From positions 248,001 to 312,000 of the forward strand of contig VXAZ01003263.1 of NCBI GenBank assembly GCA_013399875.1: a stretch of 64,000 nt of DNA, written 5' to 3'. The notes under the pieces are model-generated. The model did no database searches, had not been told where the DNA came from, and saw only the letters and a list, made by a program, of their open reading frames with translations. This DNA is from Gymnorhina tibicen (taxonomy: Eukaryota; Chordata; Aves; Passeriformes; Artamidae). A program made the position numbers and the translations under genes. Shown piece after piece: positions 1 through 11,958 of this stretch (position 1 is the stretch's first letter; each line of letters begins with the position of its first letter).

Positions 1-904
1 CTGTTGCAGCTCTCATTCTGCTGTCAAAAAAAGGGGTCTTTAGTGAGGTTAAACATGAGCTGTTCATGTCTGAGAACTTGGCAGAGGGTGAACACTGGAG
101 TCTCAGTTCGGTATCTGATGTACAATAGGTGATTTCACAAAGCACCTTTGCAATTTGACAGCTTTGTTTGCAAGAGACCTCAGGATTCAATGAGCCTGTA
201 GTGAATTACTCAACATTACCCCATAGGAACCTGCCTCTGTAGGTCAAATCTAAAGTTAATTCACTGACAGTACCACACTTCCTGTGCTGTTTTGGCCCTA
301 AGGGTACAGCAGGAGACATCTAGCTCAACTCAGTACATATTTCAGTCAGTAAGGTATCTTTAGGTGTGAAACGTGTTTACATCTCTGAAATCCACTGAAG
401 AGCTCAGTGAATATAGATATGCCATTCAATGGGAAACTTTCAAATTACTTTTGTTAACTTAAATTATCCAGAATCACCAAATTAAATCTTACTGTAAATA
501 CTGTGTTATGTTTAGGGAATCAGAACTAATATCACCCTGGATTTTTCTGCTCTGGCTGTAAACTCTTACAGAGTACCATCCAGTTTTTATCATCAATTTT
601 TAGTGGAGATTGCAGTGTCTGTACCCTATGCTTTCGAGGCTGGTGACTGAGCTGCAAAAAATGAAGGCTGCATGATGTCAGGGACACTGAGAAGGAGTTA
701 GGGAGCTGGTTCCAAGCACAGTCTGCAGGGGACCCACAGCTGATGGACAAACAAGCAAAAGCTCCCCTACCAGCACACACAGGGGGAGGGGGACAGTAAT
801 GCAGAAGGCAAGCACCTGCACAAGGAAGAGACTTCCCCTGAAGGCTGAGGCGCCTGCACAGAACCACTTCACTGCTCTGGAGAGTAAACACCTGTCAGAT
901 CAGG
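1..904 (+). other. Intron upstream of MID1 coding exon 2, left end
   Basis: Non-coding sequence lying inside the intron that ends at 30677. No gene, RNA or clear repeat is visible. Open frames on the minus strand at 532-891 show no recognisable domain and are read as chance frames in a locally C+T/G+A-rich stretch (660-900). Confidence 0.6.
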
Positions 905-1915
905 ATTGTTGCTGGAGCTGAGTAAGGCAACTCCATCTGCTCCCTGTGTAACAACCTGTGCAGAGAAAAGGGGGCTGGTGATAGTAGTGGGTGACTTCTC
1001 TGTACTCCTGCCAGGTACAGAGGGAGGGACCCGTGTGCTTGAGAGAGAGGCGCTGCTTACCGGGGCTTGTTCACGAGAGTCACTGACAGACTGCCAACCC
1101 TCCTACAACCCACTGACTATTACCTGCTGCTGTTGTTTCACACTGGTACCAGCCAGGAGCAGCTGGAGTGACCCAGAGGGGATCACAAAAATGCTCAGAG
1201 GGCTGAAGCACCTCAACTATGCAGACAGGCTGAGGGAACTGGGACTATTCAGCCTGGAGAAGAGAAGGCTCTGGATAAACCTTACAGCAGCCTTCCAGTA
1301 CCTAAAGGAAGCCTATAGGAAAGCTGGAAGGGACTTTTTACCAGGGTGTGTAGTGACAGGACGAAGGGAAATGGCATTAAACTGAGAGTAGGTTTAGCTT
1401 AGATATTAGGGAAAAATTCTTTTGTATGAGGTTNCTGGTACCAGCCAGGAGCAGCTGGAGTGACCCAGAGGGGATCACAAAAATGCTCAGAGGGCTGAAG
1501 CACCTCAACTATGCAGACAGGCTGAGGGAACTGGGACTATTCAGCCTGGAGAAGAGAAGGCTCTGGATAAACCTTACAGCAGCCTTCCAGTACCTAAAGG
1601 AAGCCTATAGGAAAGCTGGAAGGGACTTTTTACCAGGGTGTGTAGTGACAGGACAAAGGGAAATGGCATTAAACTGAGAGTAGGTTTAGCTTAGATATTA
1701 GGGAAAAATTCTTTTGTATGAGGTTGGTGAGACACTGGAAGATGTTGCCCACAGAAATTGTGGATTCTGCATTGCTGGAAGTGTTCAAGGCCAGGTTGGA
1801 GAGGGCTTTGAGCAACATGGTCTAGTGGAAGATGTCCCTGCCCACGGCAGCGAGGCTGCAACAAGGTCTCTTCCAATCCAAAGCACTCTGTGATTCTATG
1901 AACATCATTCTGTGA
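905..1915 (+). mobile_element. CR1 retrotransposon, internally deleted, sense orientation
   Basis: The 3' part (from about 1155 to 1915) reads as the end of CR1 ORF2 and its 3' UTR: words such as [14 protein letters not shown] and [14 protein letters not shown] in shifted frames, then GGATTCTGCATTGCTGG and a terminal TGTGATTCTATGAACATCATTCTGTGATG, the typical ATTCTRTG-like CR1 tail. The left part (905-1142) resembles a more 5' CR1 region: a decayed frame reads DYYLLLLFHTGTS, a phrase I associate with CR1 upstream coding sequence. The two parts meet near 1150, so the copy has a large internal deletion. All frames are broken; it is not active. A 291-bp stretch is present twice inside it around the single N at 1434. 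Confidence 0.75.
1143..1725 (+). repeat. Two near-identical 291-bp direct copies joined by one N
   Basis: Positions 1143-1433 and 1435-1725 match base for base at an offset of 292, with one difference found (G at 1363, A at 1655). The only N of the window, at 1434, lies exactly between them, and the second copy starts in the middle of the CR1. This is what overlapping contig ends look like when they are placed side by side rather than merged, so a false duplication is more likely than a real one. Confidence 0.9.
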
Positions 1916-4900
1916 TGTAGAAGACCTCTGTTTTGAGACTCCTAAAGATGGATGTTTAGCAGCAGTGTTTGTTTGATAGGTTCATATCTAATTCACATAT
2001 CATTTTATACTGCACTTGTACAGTGTGGAAAATATCAGGATTAAAATTAATTCAAGACATCATGAAAAAAAAGGTTTTATGTTCAAAAAATAAACTTCTT
2101 TCATACATGAGTTGGATAATTTGTGATATTTATCTGTTCATTGCTCTAGGCTAGGGATAATGGCAAGCTGTTTTTTCAGCACTTAGGGATAACCTGACCC
2201 TTCAGTGTGCTTAGGTCCCACAAGGTGGGATAACTGTGATGGGAGCCCTACCTGGAAGAGATCACTGCAGTTCAATGCATGTTGCTTGCAAATAAAAGTT
2301 ATCCTGCATTTTGTGGTACCATTTGGAATGGAACTTTTAAAGACTGAACATGTTATGAGAAAGCTTTTAAGGAGGAAGAGGCATGAATAATTAAGAACAA
2401 TAGGGTTTATCAGCCCTGTGTAATGGAAATGTATGGTAAATAGTGATCTGTTTCTCTGTCCAGCTGTACTACTCGCAGGAGTAAGGATCACTCATATGAG
2501 GACTTAAGGGATAAAGTCCAGGGCTGCCATTTCAAAGCACTAAACAGAATTGTTAAACAGCAGTATTTTCCAGGAATGCCTCCAACCAGCAGTTTTTTAC
2601 CACAGTATAAGAAACAGCCAACTGAAAGCATGCCTTTCTCTTTGACATATTTTCCTCCACATGACAAATTTACTTACACACATTAGGAAGAAAAAAACGT
2701 AACCTTTTAAGTATAGGGCTGCATTAAGGACTACAGATACATGTGAAAAATGAAAAAGAGATGAGTCTATTTTTTTGTTGTTTAAATTTCTTGATATCCT
2801 AAGTTTAAATGAAAAATTATTGAGTCTTAATAATTGTCTGGACTAGGATACCTTTAAAGTGTTACAGGTAGCAGTATTGTCTTGTAAGTCATCTTTGCAA
2901 AGCAGGAGTGCAGCACATCTCAAATTTATAAACAACCTGAAAACCAGAGTTGCAGACTGTTACTTCTAGCTGTGACTTTATTTACTCCTGTAAGTCACCG
3001 TCAAAGCTTGCAGCAGAGATCACAGAGATCATACAGGTTTTGTACTGCTTAATGGATTGTACCTGAAAATCAACTCTTTCAGTCACTGGGTTAGCATTAC
3101 TCTTGGAGAATTTTGGACAGTGAAAATTACTTTGAACATTATGACAGCTACAACCATGATTTCTTGACTTTTTTCTGAACTTTTTGAACTAGATTCTCTA
3201 TCTAAACTTTTGAATTAAGGTGCTAGTAGAACTTAGGCAGCATGAGAGAAGAGCTTTGTTGGAACTTGAAAGAAAACCACAGTGTGAAACGAAAGCAACA
3301 TGACACTGCAGAACCACCACAAACGTTCTTTCGTTACTTCTATTGTGCTCTCTCCTTGAAGAATTTCAAAACCACATCTACTCCCACAGTTTTCGTGACT
3401 GCACCCTTAGTTTAAAGCAAGAACAGAAAGCATTGTGTTTGTCTCACTCACAGTCGTTGCCAAATTTGAGATGGAACCCAGGGGTTTTTTCTTCTGTCAA
3501 GTACAAGTCTTATGCTCATATTCTAGCTAGTAAACAATGCTGCCTCAAGTAAATGAAAAAAATTTTCTGAATTCCTATCTGTGTTTCAGATTTGGATCAC
3601 CTATTTTATTCCAAAGGGTTCCGTGTTTATTTCAAACAGGGAAGCTGAACAAATGTTCTATTTTTAATTATTTTAGATAGAAATAACTTAGAAGTTTGAC
3701 AAAGCATTATGCCTTACTAGAACAAAAAGAGCAACCTGAAACTTTACAAATGATGAATGCTGCAGTGCAACTCCCAACAGTAAATCTCAGTATAGGGCAC
3801 AGGCAGAGCAGATTAGGTTTATCTTTGATCAAGAGCCAAAAACATCAGGAGTTAATGATAGTAATTTTGCATTCCTTTATTTTCATAGAGAACATGAGAT
3901 AAGCATTGGAAACAATTATTATTTATATTATATGAGGAATTCATTATTTAATTACTTTTCTCTATTTATAACAAAGCTAAGACTGAGTGAAGTAAAATTG
4001 GATACTCTTCTGCCCTTCTTACTCTTAATATTCAATTAATTATCTTCTATTACTCTGTTTTTCAGCCTGCAAAAAAAAAAAGCAAAAAACCACCCAAAAC
4101 CCTTAGACGAAATATAGTCTAATTCCTGGGCACAGATCCACTTTTAATGCTGCAATTCACTTCAACGGTTTTTGATCATTTCAGAACCAGTAACTGAATC
4201 TCCTGTCTCTTAAACACAGCATTAGGTCACAAAGATTCAATTTCCATTCCAGTGTAAACTTTCAAATAGAGAAAACTTGTGGTTTTTTAGTTGATTTCTT
4301 TTTTCCTAATTAATGCATTCCAATCTGTGCTGCAGAGAAAAGAGTCCAAAGGCGACCCCTACCTATCTTTACAGAACTGTTATTACAGACATCTATAGAT
4401 ACCAAGGTGATAGGATTCTCTATGGGACTGGAAGTAGGGACAACTAGAAATTTGAATATGAACTTTCTATTGCTGTTTTTTTGTATGCTGGTAGTTACAT
4501 TTTTTTTCTCCAGGTATGGTCCATTTTTAATAAAAGTTCTGCAAAAAGCCAGAAATTGCTTGAGAGAAAGAGAAAAGGGGAACCAGATTAACCTTTGTAT
4601 TCTTCAGTAATGGTTAGGGAGAACTCCAAGTTGGAAGTTCACAACTGTTTCTGTAAGTGAACGTATATATATATAAGGGGCGATGTCGTGAAATACCATG
4701 ATAGGAAATGCAAGCTCCTGTTACAGCTGGACTGTTAATTGACATTGAAGGAATCTCGTTCAAATCAATAATATGGGATAACAAAGTTCAAGTATATGTT
4801 CTGTGCACTATGTGCTCGATCTACAACCATTTATAAACATTGAAATCACAGCTGGAACATGGATCTCTCACACTAATATATTCATACCTGATAAGAAAAT

Positions 4901-5539
4901 TGCTCTGCAATTCAGGAAAGAAAGCATAGCTGCTTGTACGTGTAGCTATGTTAAAAGAGTCATCTTGGGGCCAATAGAAAATGTAAAAGCTAAAGCCTAA
5001 TATTTGCTTCTCATTACATTTCTGACCAGTGTATTCAGTTAATTCAGCTACCTTTCTACCATCATTCTTATAAAGCTCTACAATCTTCATTCATTTTTTG
5101 CTAGAATACATTCAGCCAGCTGTGGTTTCCCTCATACACGTTTGCCTCCCTGTGCTCTCACCCTTTCTTTTGTTCTTTAAACCATATGGGCTTCCTTCCT
5201 CAACAATGACAACTGTTTCCTTGTCCCCATCTATCTACTACTCTTTAAGACTTCCCCTCAGAGAATGTGCATCTAAGAAACTAATTTTTAAAATTTTTGA
5301 CTCTATGACCTTTAATGACATTTGGGAGGCTTGACATCTGTCTCTGAGAGTCACATCTCACCATCCCGTACGCTCAGGCTGTACTTCTCACCAGCATGCT
5401 TGGCTTTAGCTTATTGCATTGAGATCAGTCAGGAACAAGGTCTGAAAGCTAAAGAGCTGGGGAGAAACAAAAATAAAAACTGCTGCAATCTGCAGAATAT
5501 CAGGCAGTACATGGGTTGAGCAATCCGCATTCATGGGGC
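1916..5539 (+). other. Intron sequence, no gene seen
   Basis: AT-rich unique-looking sequence. A short A-rich stretch lies at 4068-4098 and a short (TA)n at 4663-4674. No recognisable exon, RNA gene or transposon was found. Confidence 0.55.
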
Positions 5540-5672
5540 TTGAGTTTGAAAGGACCTAACCCCCCAGTCCCACCATGGGCAGGGAAGCCTCCCATTAGAT
5601 CAGGTTGCTCAGGGCCCTGTCCAACCTGACCTCGAACACTTGCAGGGATGGGGCATCCACAGAATGGGACAT
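5540..5672 (-). mobile_element. CR1 3' fragment, antisense
   Basis: Contains the reverse complement of the CR1 3' UTR: GAAAGGACCTAACCCCC, then CATTAGATCAGGTTGCTCAG, GGGCCCTGTCCAACCTGACC and GGGATGGGGCATCCACAG in the usual order. It is a short, 5'-truncated and diverged copy. Confidence 0.85.
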
Positions 5673-8600
5673 TCACAGAAGTTTTTTTATTTTTTCAAGG
5701 TATTTTTGACCTGACACTGATAAGTGTCTCTGTGTGTGTCTGTGTATATATACACGTGTGCAGGTAGATATATTTTTCTATATCTCTGTATGAATATGTA
5801 TGTGTTTATCTAAAACAATATTTTGACACAGGCTGAATTGTCTCTTATCTTTAAACTTTCATTTTCCCATACAGCTGCTCATATGCTCAAGTCCTCATTT
5901 GTCTACACACTGATCATTCCCAATACAGGCTCCCACTCCTCATGAATTTAATCCTTGGCTCATTTTGTTCCTCATTGTCCAAGGAACTAATGTCAAAATT
6001 GTGTGTTCCAGGTATTGTTTCAGCCATGTTACTTTTACATGTGTTTTGATGTTCCCTGAATTTCAGCTTCCCATGGTTCCTTTGAACAGACTACATGGTG
6101 ATATTTTGCTGCTGCATTTTCCTTGATGTTGTCATTGTCTCAGTGCTGCCATTTTCCAAATAAATATTCGTTTCTCATATTTAATCCTCTTACCTAGAAC
6201 AATGCTCTATGTTTCAGGGCAAGGTCACTTCAGGCTCAAAGACAGCACTTCCAAAGCAGTGAAGTCTGAATTTTTGCTTTTTCAGAATGTCATATGTCAA
6301 AGAATTTAAAAATTGTGTTACTAAAAGGTGGTATCAATTTTTGATCATTTAATGCTAGGCTCTTTCGTTGAAATGTTTAGCTACTTTTGGGCTGGAACTG
6401 CATTTTTGTCTTATATTCATACAGTATCTAGCAGAGCAGACTTCTGATGTGGGACACCACTCTGCATCAGGAGACCGAGGAAAGAATGTAGTATCACTTT
6501 ATTTTCTAATAAATCAATTGCTTTATCAGAGGTATTTCAAAACTAATGACTAATTTCAGTTTTGGATCCACTGCATAACAATACAGTAAGAACTAAAAAC
6601 TTCAGGGAAAAATTCTAAATGTTAGTTTCATGATTTTTTGGCTCATAAACATTTGTGACAGTTCTCAAATCATGAATTATAGTTTTAAAAGCATGCTTTA
6701 TAATATTTATATATAAAGTTGATAAATTAGTTTAATTTTAACCAGCTATCACTCATCAGTAATCAATTAGTCATCTGTGGACCATGGATAATTATCACTA
6801 TTTGTGTTTTAGCCTAAATTCTCTAACATTTAAACAAGGCAGTATTTGAATAAGTGTCCCTGGAGGGACTATTTCAGTGCTCAGCTCTGCTTTTAATTAC
6901 TACAAATTTCTTTTAACTTCACAGTTATTCACTAGTGACATTTTATTTACAGATAAATGTCTCATGCACTGAGGAAGGAAAGAGGTTTTAGCAGGCTCAA
7001 AATTTTGTTTTTTGTCCTTTCTTATCTGTGATAATTACCATATTAATTGATTACCTGTCAATTTATTTACTTTGTATGCTTGTTTTTTGGATTTTGCATG
7101 TTGTAGAGTGGTGTAGCTCAGATGGATTCCAGGTGTTGAGTAACAGTCCTCATAATTACAAAGGAATCTAAGAGTGAGCACATGCTTATGCAGCTTGATG
7201 AATTCCAGCCTAAGTCCTCTGAACCGTTCCAGGAGGCAAAAAGAAGGCTCTCTTTTCCACCTGCAGTGTGAAAAGGGGGCACTATCATGGCAAATAGCAA
7301 AGTCTCCCTACCAAGATTTGATGAATTAGCTAAGTGCTTGGCTTTATACTTTGAAAGGAATTAGCTAAAGAACAGCTCTCTAGGATAGAACAGTTTTTGT
7401 GAACTTTCTTTAAAATGCTTAGAGGAGATGTGCCAGTCCATAGATCTAACTGCATTGTTTTGACAATTCAGACTTTTGTCATTAATTTAGACTCTTTTCC
7501 CAAATTTGACAGGCATACAAGTATTGCAAATATGAGTGTGAAACTGTGCTAATACAAAAGAATGTGCTAAAAATGCAAAGCTGCATTCACTGTAATACTT
7601 GTTTGTAATCCTTTCCAGGCCATAAACTGTGCTTTTACTTATCCTGTTGCACCTAGTGATTCTGCAGTAGTATATTGCAATACTGCAATGTAATATGCCT
7701 AGTAATAATGCACAGCATACAGTATCACATGTATTTTGGTGTGCTATGCAGTTATTTATAGTGGTACCCTGCAGTATTTTTGGGATACAACCAGTATTTA
7801 CTGTAGCACTTTCCAGTTGGGGTCAATACCACACTTTCTGCCTTGAGAGCAGTTGATGCTCAGGAATTGAGACAAGAATTTATTCTTTGCTTTTACTTCT
7901 CTTGTGGCTAGAGGTTAGCTCCCCCTTCCTGGTGTTCATCACCCATCCCCACACCAGGCTGGAACCTCTGGAAAGGTGGCAAGTGCATCACAAATTTGGC
8001 TGTATGGGCAGCAGGACCAACAAAGCTATAAGCAGAGCAGCTTGTGCCTTGATTACAGCTCTGAATAAACCCAGTTTCTTCTCATGTTCCATAGGTTCAG
8101 TTTTTCTTCCTTGCTATACTTTCTTGAAAACCTGTGGATGTCCTCAATACCTCTTCCTTTGCATAGGCAAGCAGCTGGGCAGCCCAGGGGATGTGTCCAG
8201 GGTACATGGATGCTTTAGCAGGCCCTGAATCAGCTCAATTCACACCACGGTTTTCCTCCTCAACAGGATCAGTAACAGGGCTCTCACTCCCCCATTCAGC
8301 AAGAAATTTTAATGAAATTTGTAGGACTTTGGCATATCTAACTTCTTTCTCTGTTTCTTTGAAGTTAGACATTCAGTTTGCAACTACTGAAGATCTGGAA
8401 GAAAGCTGCATGGAGGTATTATAGGCAGTCAAGTCAAAGTTAGAGAGAAGGATGAATTTAAATAAAACCCTGTTGGAAACAAGGGTTTTCATTCACTATC
8501 CACAATATATTATCTCCCTCTAGAATGCTAAAAAACCCACTTTTTCACTCCTTCCTCTTCCCTCTTTCACCAGTACAACTCTACACAGTCGGTTGGAAAC

Positions 8601-10790
8601 ATTTTTTCCAGGGAGCAATTGTTTAAAATATTTCTGTAGTTTCTGAATTTTTCTGAAAGACCCAGTACTTCACGACACAGGTGTTCTGAAGATAGTCACC
8701 GTTCTACAGTTGTAGTTTGCTCATCCAGAAATATAAATGAACTGTAATACCATGCAAATAAAATACTTGTGATTAACTGAAATTTAACTTACCCATTACT
8801 TTTTCCAATGGGTTTTTAATTTTTGGTTTTGTTTTTTTAGGGTTTTTTGGTTGTTTAATCCATGCCTTGAAAATCCTTCAAATTCAAGGCATCTGGAAAA
8901 ACTAATCATTAACATTTCCAAGTAAAAGTTGCTTAATTTTCAGAGGGGCTGCAAGACTTTCAACAGTCATAAGCCTAAAGAAAATAGTGTAGGCTTTAGA
9001 AACTTCTGAGGAAAATGTCACTTAGAGAAGTTTTGTGAGTAATTTCAGGTAATTTGAGACCTCATTAATAGGAGAGATGGTTCTGTTTCACTACTTGCTT
9101 CATGATAGCTTGTTATCCACCTCCTCACTGGTGCTGGCTGTTACAATCACTCACCTTGGAGAAGGATTTGCTTTCAGTTAGATTAATATTTTGATGTACT
9201 TGGCTATATGCCCCCACATGCTGTAGTGCTGATGAAAGGGTGAGAGCAAGAATGACCCTTTCAACAATGGCATGTTCTTAAGTTATTAAAATAACTTTTG
9301 AAATTAAGTCACCAACTGCCAAAAAAGAAAAAAAAATGTAAGGCAGATAAAGCTAAGAGTTTTTCTCTGTCTGGAGATATGAGCTTAAATAGAGTCCTTC
9401 CTCTACTGTGAAAAACAGTCTGGGTTTTTATATGAGGGAGTCTTTTCTGGAATTTCAGAAGCAGCCTCTGATTCACATACCGCACACTGACTTTGCTATC
9501 TAATTCCTCTCTTTAAAATTGCATCTACCATAAATAAAAGATTCGAGGATGCCATAAACTCTCTCTGTATCAATTCATCTCTTTCTTACCAAGGAAATAA
9601 CCCCACCCTGGAGTCCAGAACTTGCTGAGAATTCAGGAGCTGTGGCAGTATCACTCTGTAGTGCCATGGCAGGCCAGGTAAGGAAACTTGCATTCATAAT
9701 TCAGTTTCCTGAACAGAAGTATATACTCATCCCATAATGAATACATTCCCTGTGGTCATGTGAAATAAGTGGTGTCAGTAAATGAGAGCATTGGTTTTGT
9801 AATTTGAAGTAGAGCAAACCTTTTGGTCACATATGTAACTTTAAAATAGAAAGGAAGAAAGGCATTCATAGCAGAAATTGTCATGCCAGTTCAAAATGAG
9901 TAAATAGAAAGTCATGAAATTATCAGATTTAATGAGTAAGTAACATTAATTTGCGTCTGGAGTTGACTGGCTGTTTGCAAATTGAATAATGTTTGACCAA
10001 AGAGATATGATCACACACCTTGGCATGAGATTTCCTGAAAACTGGCAGCAGTTGTACAGTTGCTCTATTCCCTCCCTTTCTTTTTTAGCATCACATGTAG
10101 TATCAGATGCTGACTTTTCATTTTTTGTTAGTAAATTTCTCTCTGCTTTTGATATCACAACATCAGTGAAAATAGTGATCTATGTAAGTGTATTTTAAAG
10201 TGCTAAAGGGACTTAGCGAGTCAGGATTACTTTTTAGTGAATCCATGAGATGCTGCCCTTGGCATGAAGACCACCTGGCAATTGCTGACCCTACAGCCCC
10301 TCGCTCTTCCCACTCTGTCACAGCTCATCAGCTCCTCAGTTCTTCTGCTACAACTGTCTGTGGACATGCTGCAAAATGGATCTCTTATACATGCTTAAAG
10401 GATAATTCTTATTCCCTACTTTGTTCCAGGGTTTAACCCACATCTGGCTTACAGCGTAGCTGCACAGAGGGGTGACAGCAGGATTAGAGCAGTGGGGAGA
10501 GCAAACCCATATTTCTTAAACTGGCCTTGTCATCTGAGCCAGTAAGTGAAAGTATTGTACTAGAGGCTACAGGACTCCTCATGCTCAGTGTTGTTGTAAC
10601 ACTTGCATGTAACCAGTCCCAGTCAATGGGGAGAATTAACATGTAAAGGCTGGCAGGACATTTGTAGTGCCTGTTCCTACCCCATGAAAACCAGCAAGTC
10701 CCAGTGCATGAAGGGTGGCTGTGGAAGACCTCTGGGTACTGCCAGAGGCCAGCTTTGCATTGTCTCATGAAAGAGAGTTAGGCTAATATT
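5673..10790 (+). other. Intron sequence with a GT/TA microsatellite
   Basis: Mostly AT-rich unique-looking sequence. A mixed (GT)n/(TA)n tract occupies about 5727-5762. T/G-rich low-complexity sequence lies at 8815-8860. The stretch 7660-7810 is unusual in having many TGCA/TATTGCA/CTGCAGTA words on both strands, but I can assign no function. No gene seen. Confidence 0.5.
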
Positions 10791-10794
10791 ACTT

Positions 10795-10890
10795 TTTTCC
10801 CTTTTATAAATGAAAGAACTGAAATACTCAGTGATGTGAAGTGGCAAAGGCCATAGAATAAACATCACTCCTGGGAATAAAAGTCAAGAA
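10795..10890 (-). repeat. Possible ancient MIR-type SINE remnant
   Basis: The stretch TTTTATAAATGAAAGAACTG followed by AAATACTCAGTGATGTGAAG and TGGCAAAGGCC resembles the antisense of the MIR core (TTTTACAGATGAGGAAACTG ... GTTAAGTAACTTGCCCAAGG). The similarity is partial and judged by eye, so this call is weak. Confidence 0.3.
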
Positions 10891-11497
10891 AAACTTATGT
10901 GAAAAACTTGCTCTGTAGAGGTTTTTTTTTCTACCAGCCTATGTGCAAAATAATTCAGCTCTCATAATGATGTCTTTATTTTTTCTTTTCTGGATGTTAC
11001 CAGTCAGGAATGTTTCTTCCTTAAGACTAATAGGAAAGTAACATAGTAAACCTGTTGCTTTTAAAAGCATGCTCATTGTGCACTATGACATTCCCAGAAT
11101 CTTTTAAAGAAGTGGTAAATCTTGTTATGCTTATGTGGTTTTTTCACAAGGAAATTGGGATTTGCTGGGATTTCTCTGTGCAGGTTGTCAGGCATATGAA
11201 TTTTATTTTCAAAACCAGTTTTTATTCCAGACAGTGACTTATTCCTTGAACAAAAAGCAATATCTAGCAGGGTAAGAGAAATGGCTAGCACTGAATAAAA
11301 GTATTGGAGGAGAACATTTCACCTTTTACATATGACAAGTGTTAAATACTAAAATATCTCTAAAGCCAGCTGGCAGAGTCAGACTGGGACAGTGTTAAAT
11401 TTTGGATTTAGTGTGAGAATAATGTTGATACTCTGATGACTTGTTGTTGCTAAGTAGTGCTTAGCCTAAAACAAGGACCTTCTTTACTCTTTCTCTG

Positions 11498-11591
11498 GTC
11501 TTTTTTTAAATTGAGTTTCTGTGAGATGTACTAATTAGGAGACCCATACTGTATATCCTCAAAAGAATTAAGGATTTCACTCCAGCTAAGT
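11498..11591 (+). repeat. Unclassified repeat, copy A
   Basis: This 94-bp stretch aligns without gaps to 14821-14914, with 78 of 94 bases identical (about 83%) by my hand count. Shared landmarks are GTCTTTTTTTAAATTG at the left end, CTAATTAGG-GACCCATACT in the middle and AAGGATTT-AC-TCAG-TAAGT at the right. It is not CR1 sequence I recognise. A CR1 begins a few bases downstream. Confidence 0.8.
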
Positions 11592-11598
11592 GGGTTTG

Positions 11599-11958
11599 TT
11601 TAGCCTTGTGAAAAGAAGGCTTAGGGGAGACCTTATCTGCTTGTGGGTCTCCTGCAGGGAGCCACTGGCCGCCCGGAGGCCACGGCAGGCGACACTTATC
11701 ATCATGTTTCAGTATTTAAAAGGTGACTACAAAGAGGATAGATTCTGGGGAGATTCTGATTAGACGTGAAAGGAAAATTTTTCACAATCAGCGACTGGAA
11801 TAATCTCCTCAGGGAAGTGGTGTTGAACTCCCCGGCGTTGGACAGTTTTAAGATTCTGCAGGTCAGGGTTCTGGACCATCTTGTCTAGACTGTGCTTTTG
11901 CCAAGAAAGTTTGGACCACATGATCCTTGAGGTCCTGTCCAACCTGGCTGCTGGTACT
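11599..11958 (+). mobile_element. CR1 3' fragment, sense, old copy
   Basis: Follows the CR1 3' order: AAAAGAAGGCTTAGGGGAGA, CCTTATCTGC, a GC-rich patch, CAGTATTTAAAAGG, AATCTCCTCAGGGAAGTGGT, GGACAGTTTTAAG and finally TGATCCTTGAGGTCCTGTCC AACCTGG. The ATTCTRTG terminus is lost. Strong divergence indicates an old insertion. Confidence 0.8.

Noticed and set aside
906..1677. Open frames of 159 and 83 codons sharing the same C-terminal sequence
   Set aside because: They are out-of-frame translations of CR1 sequence duplicated around the N, not a gene family.
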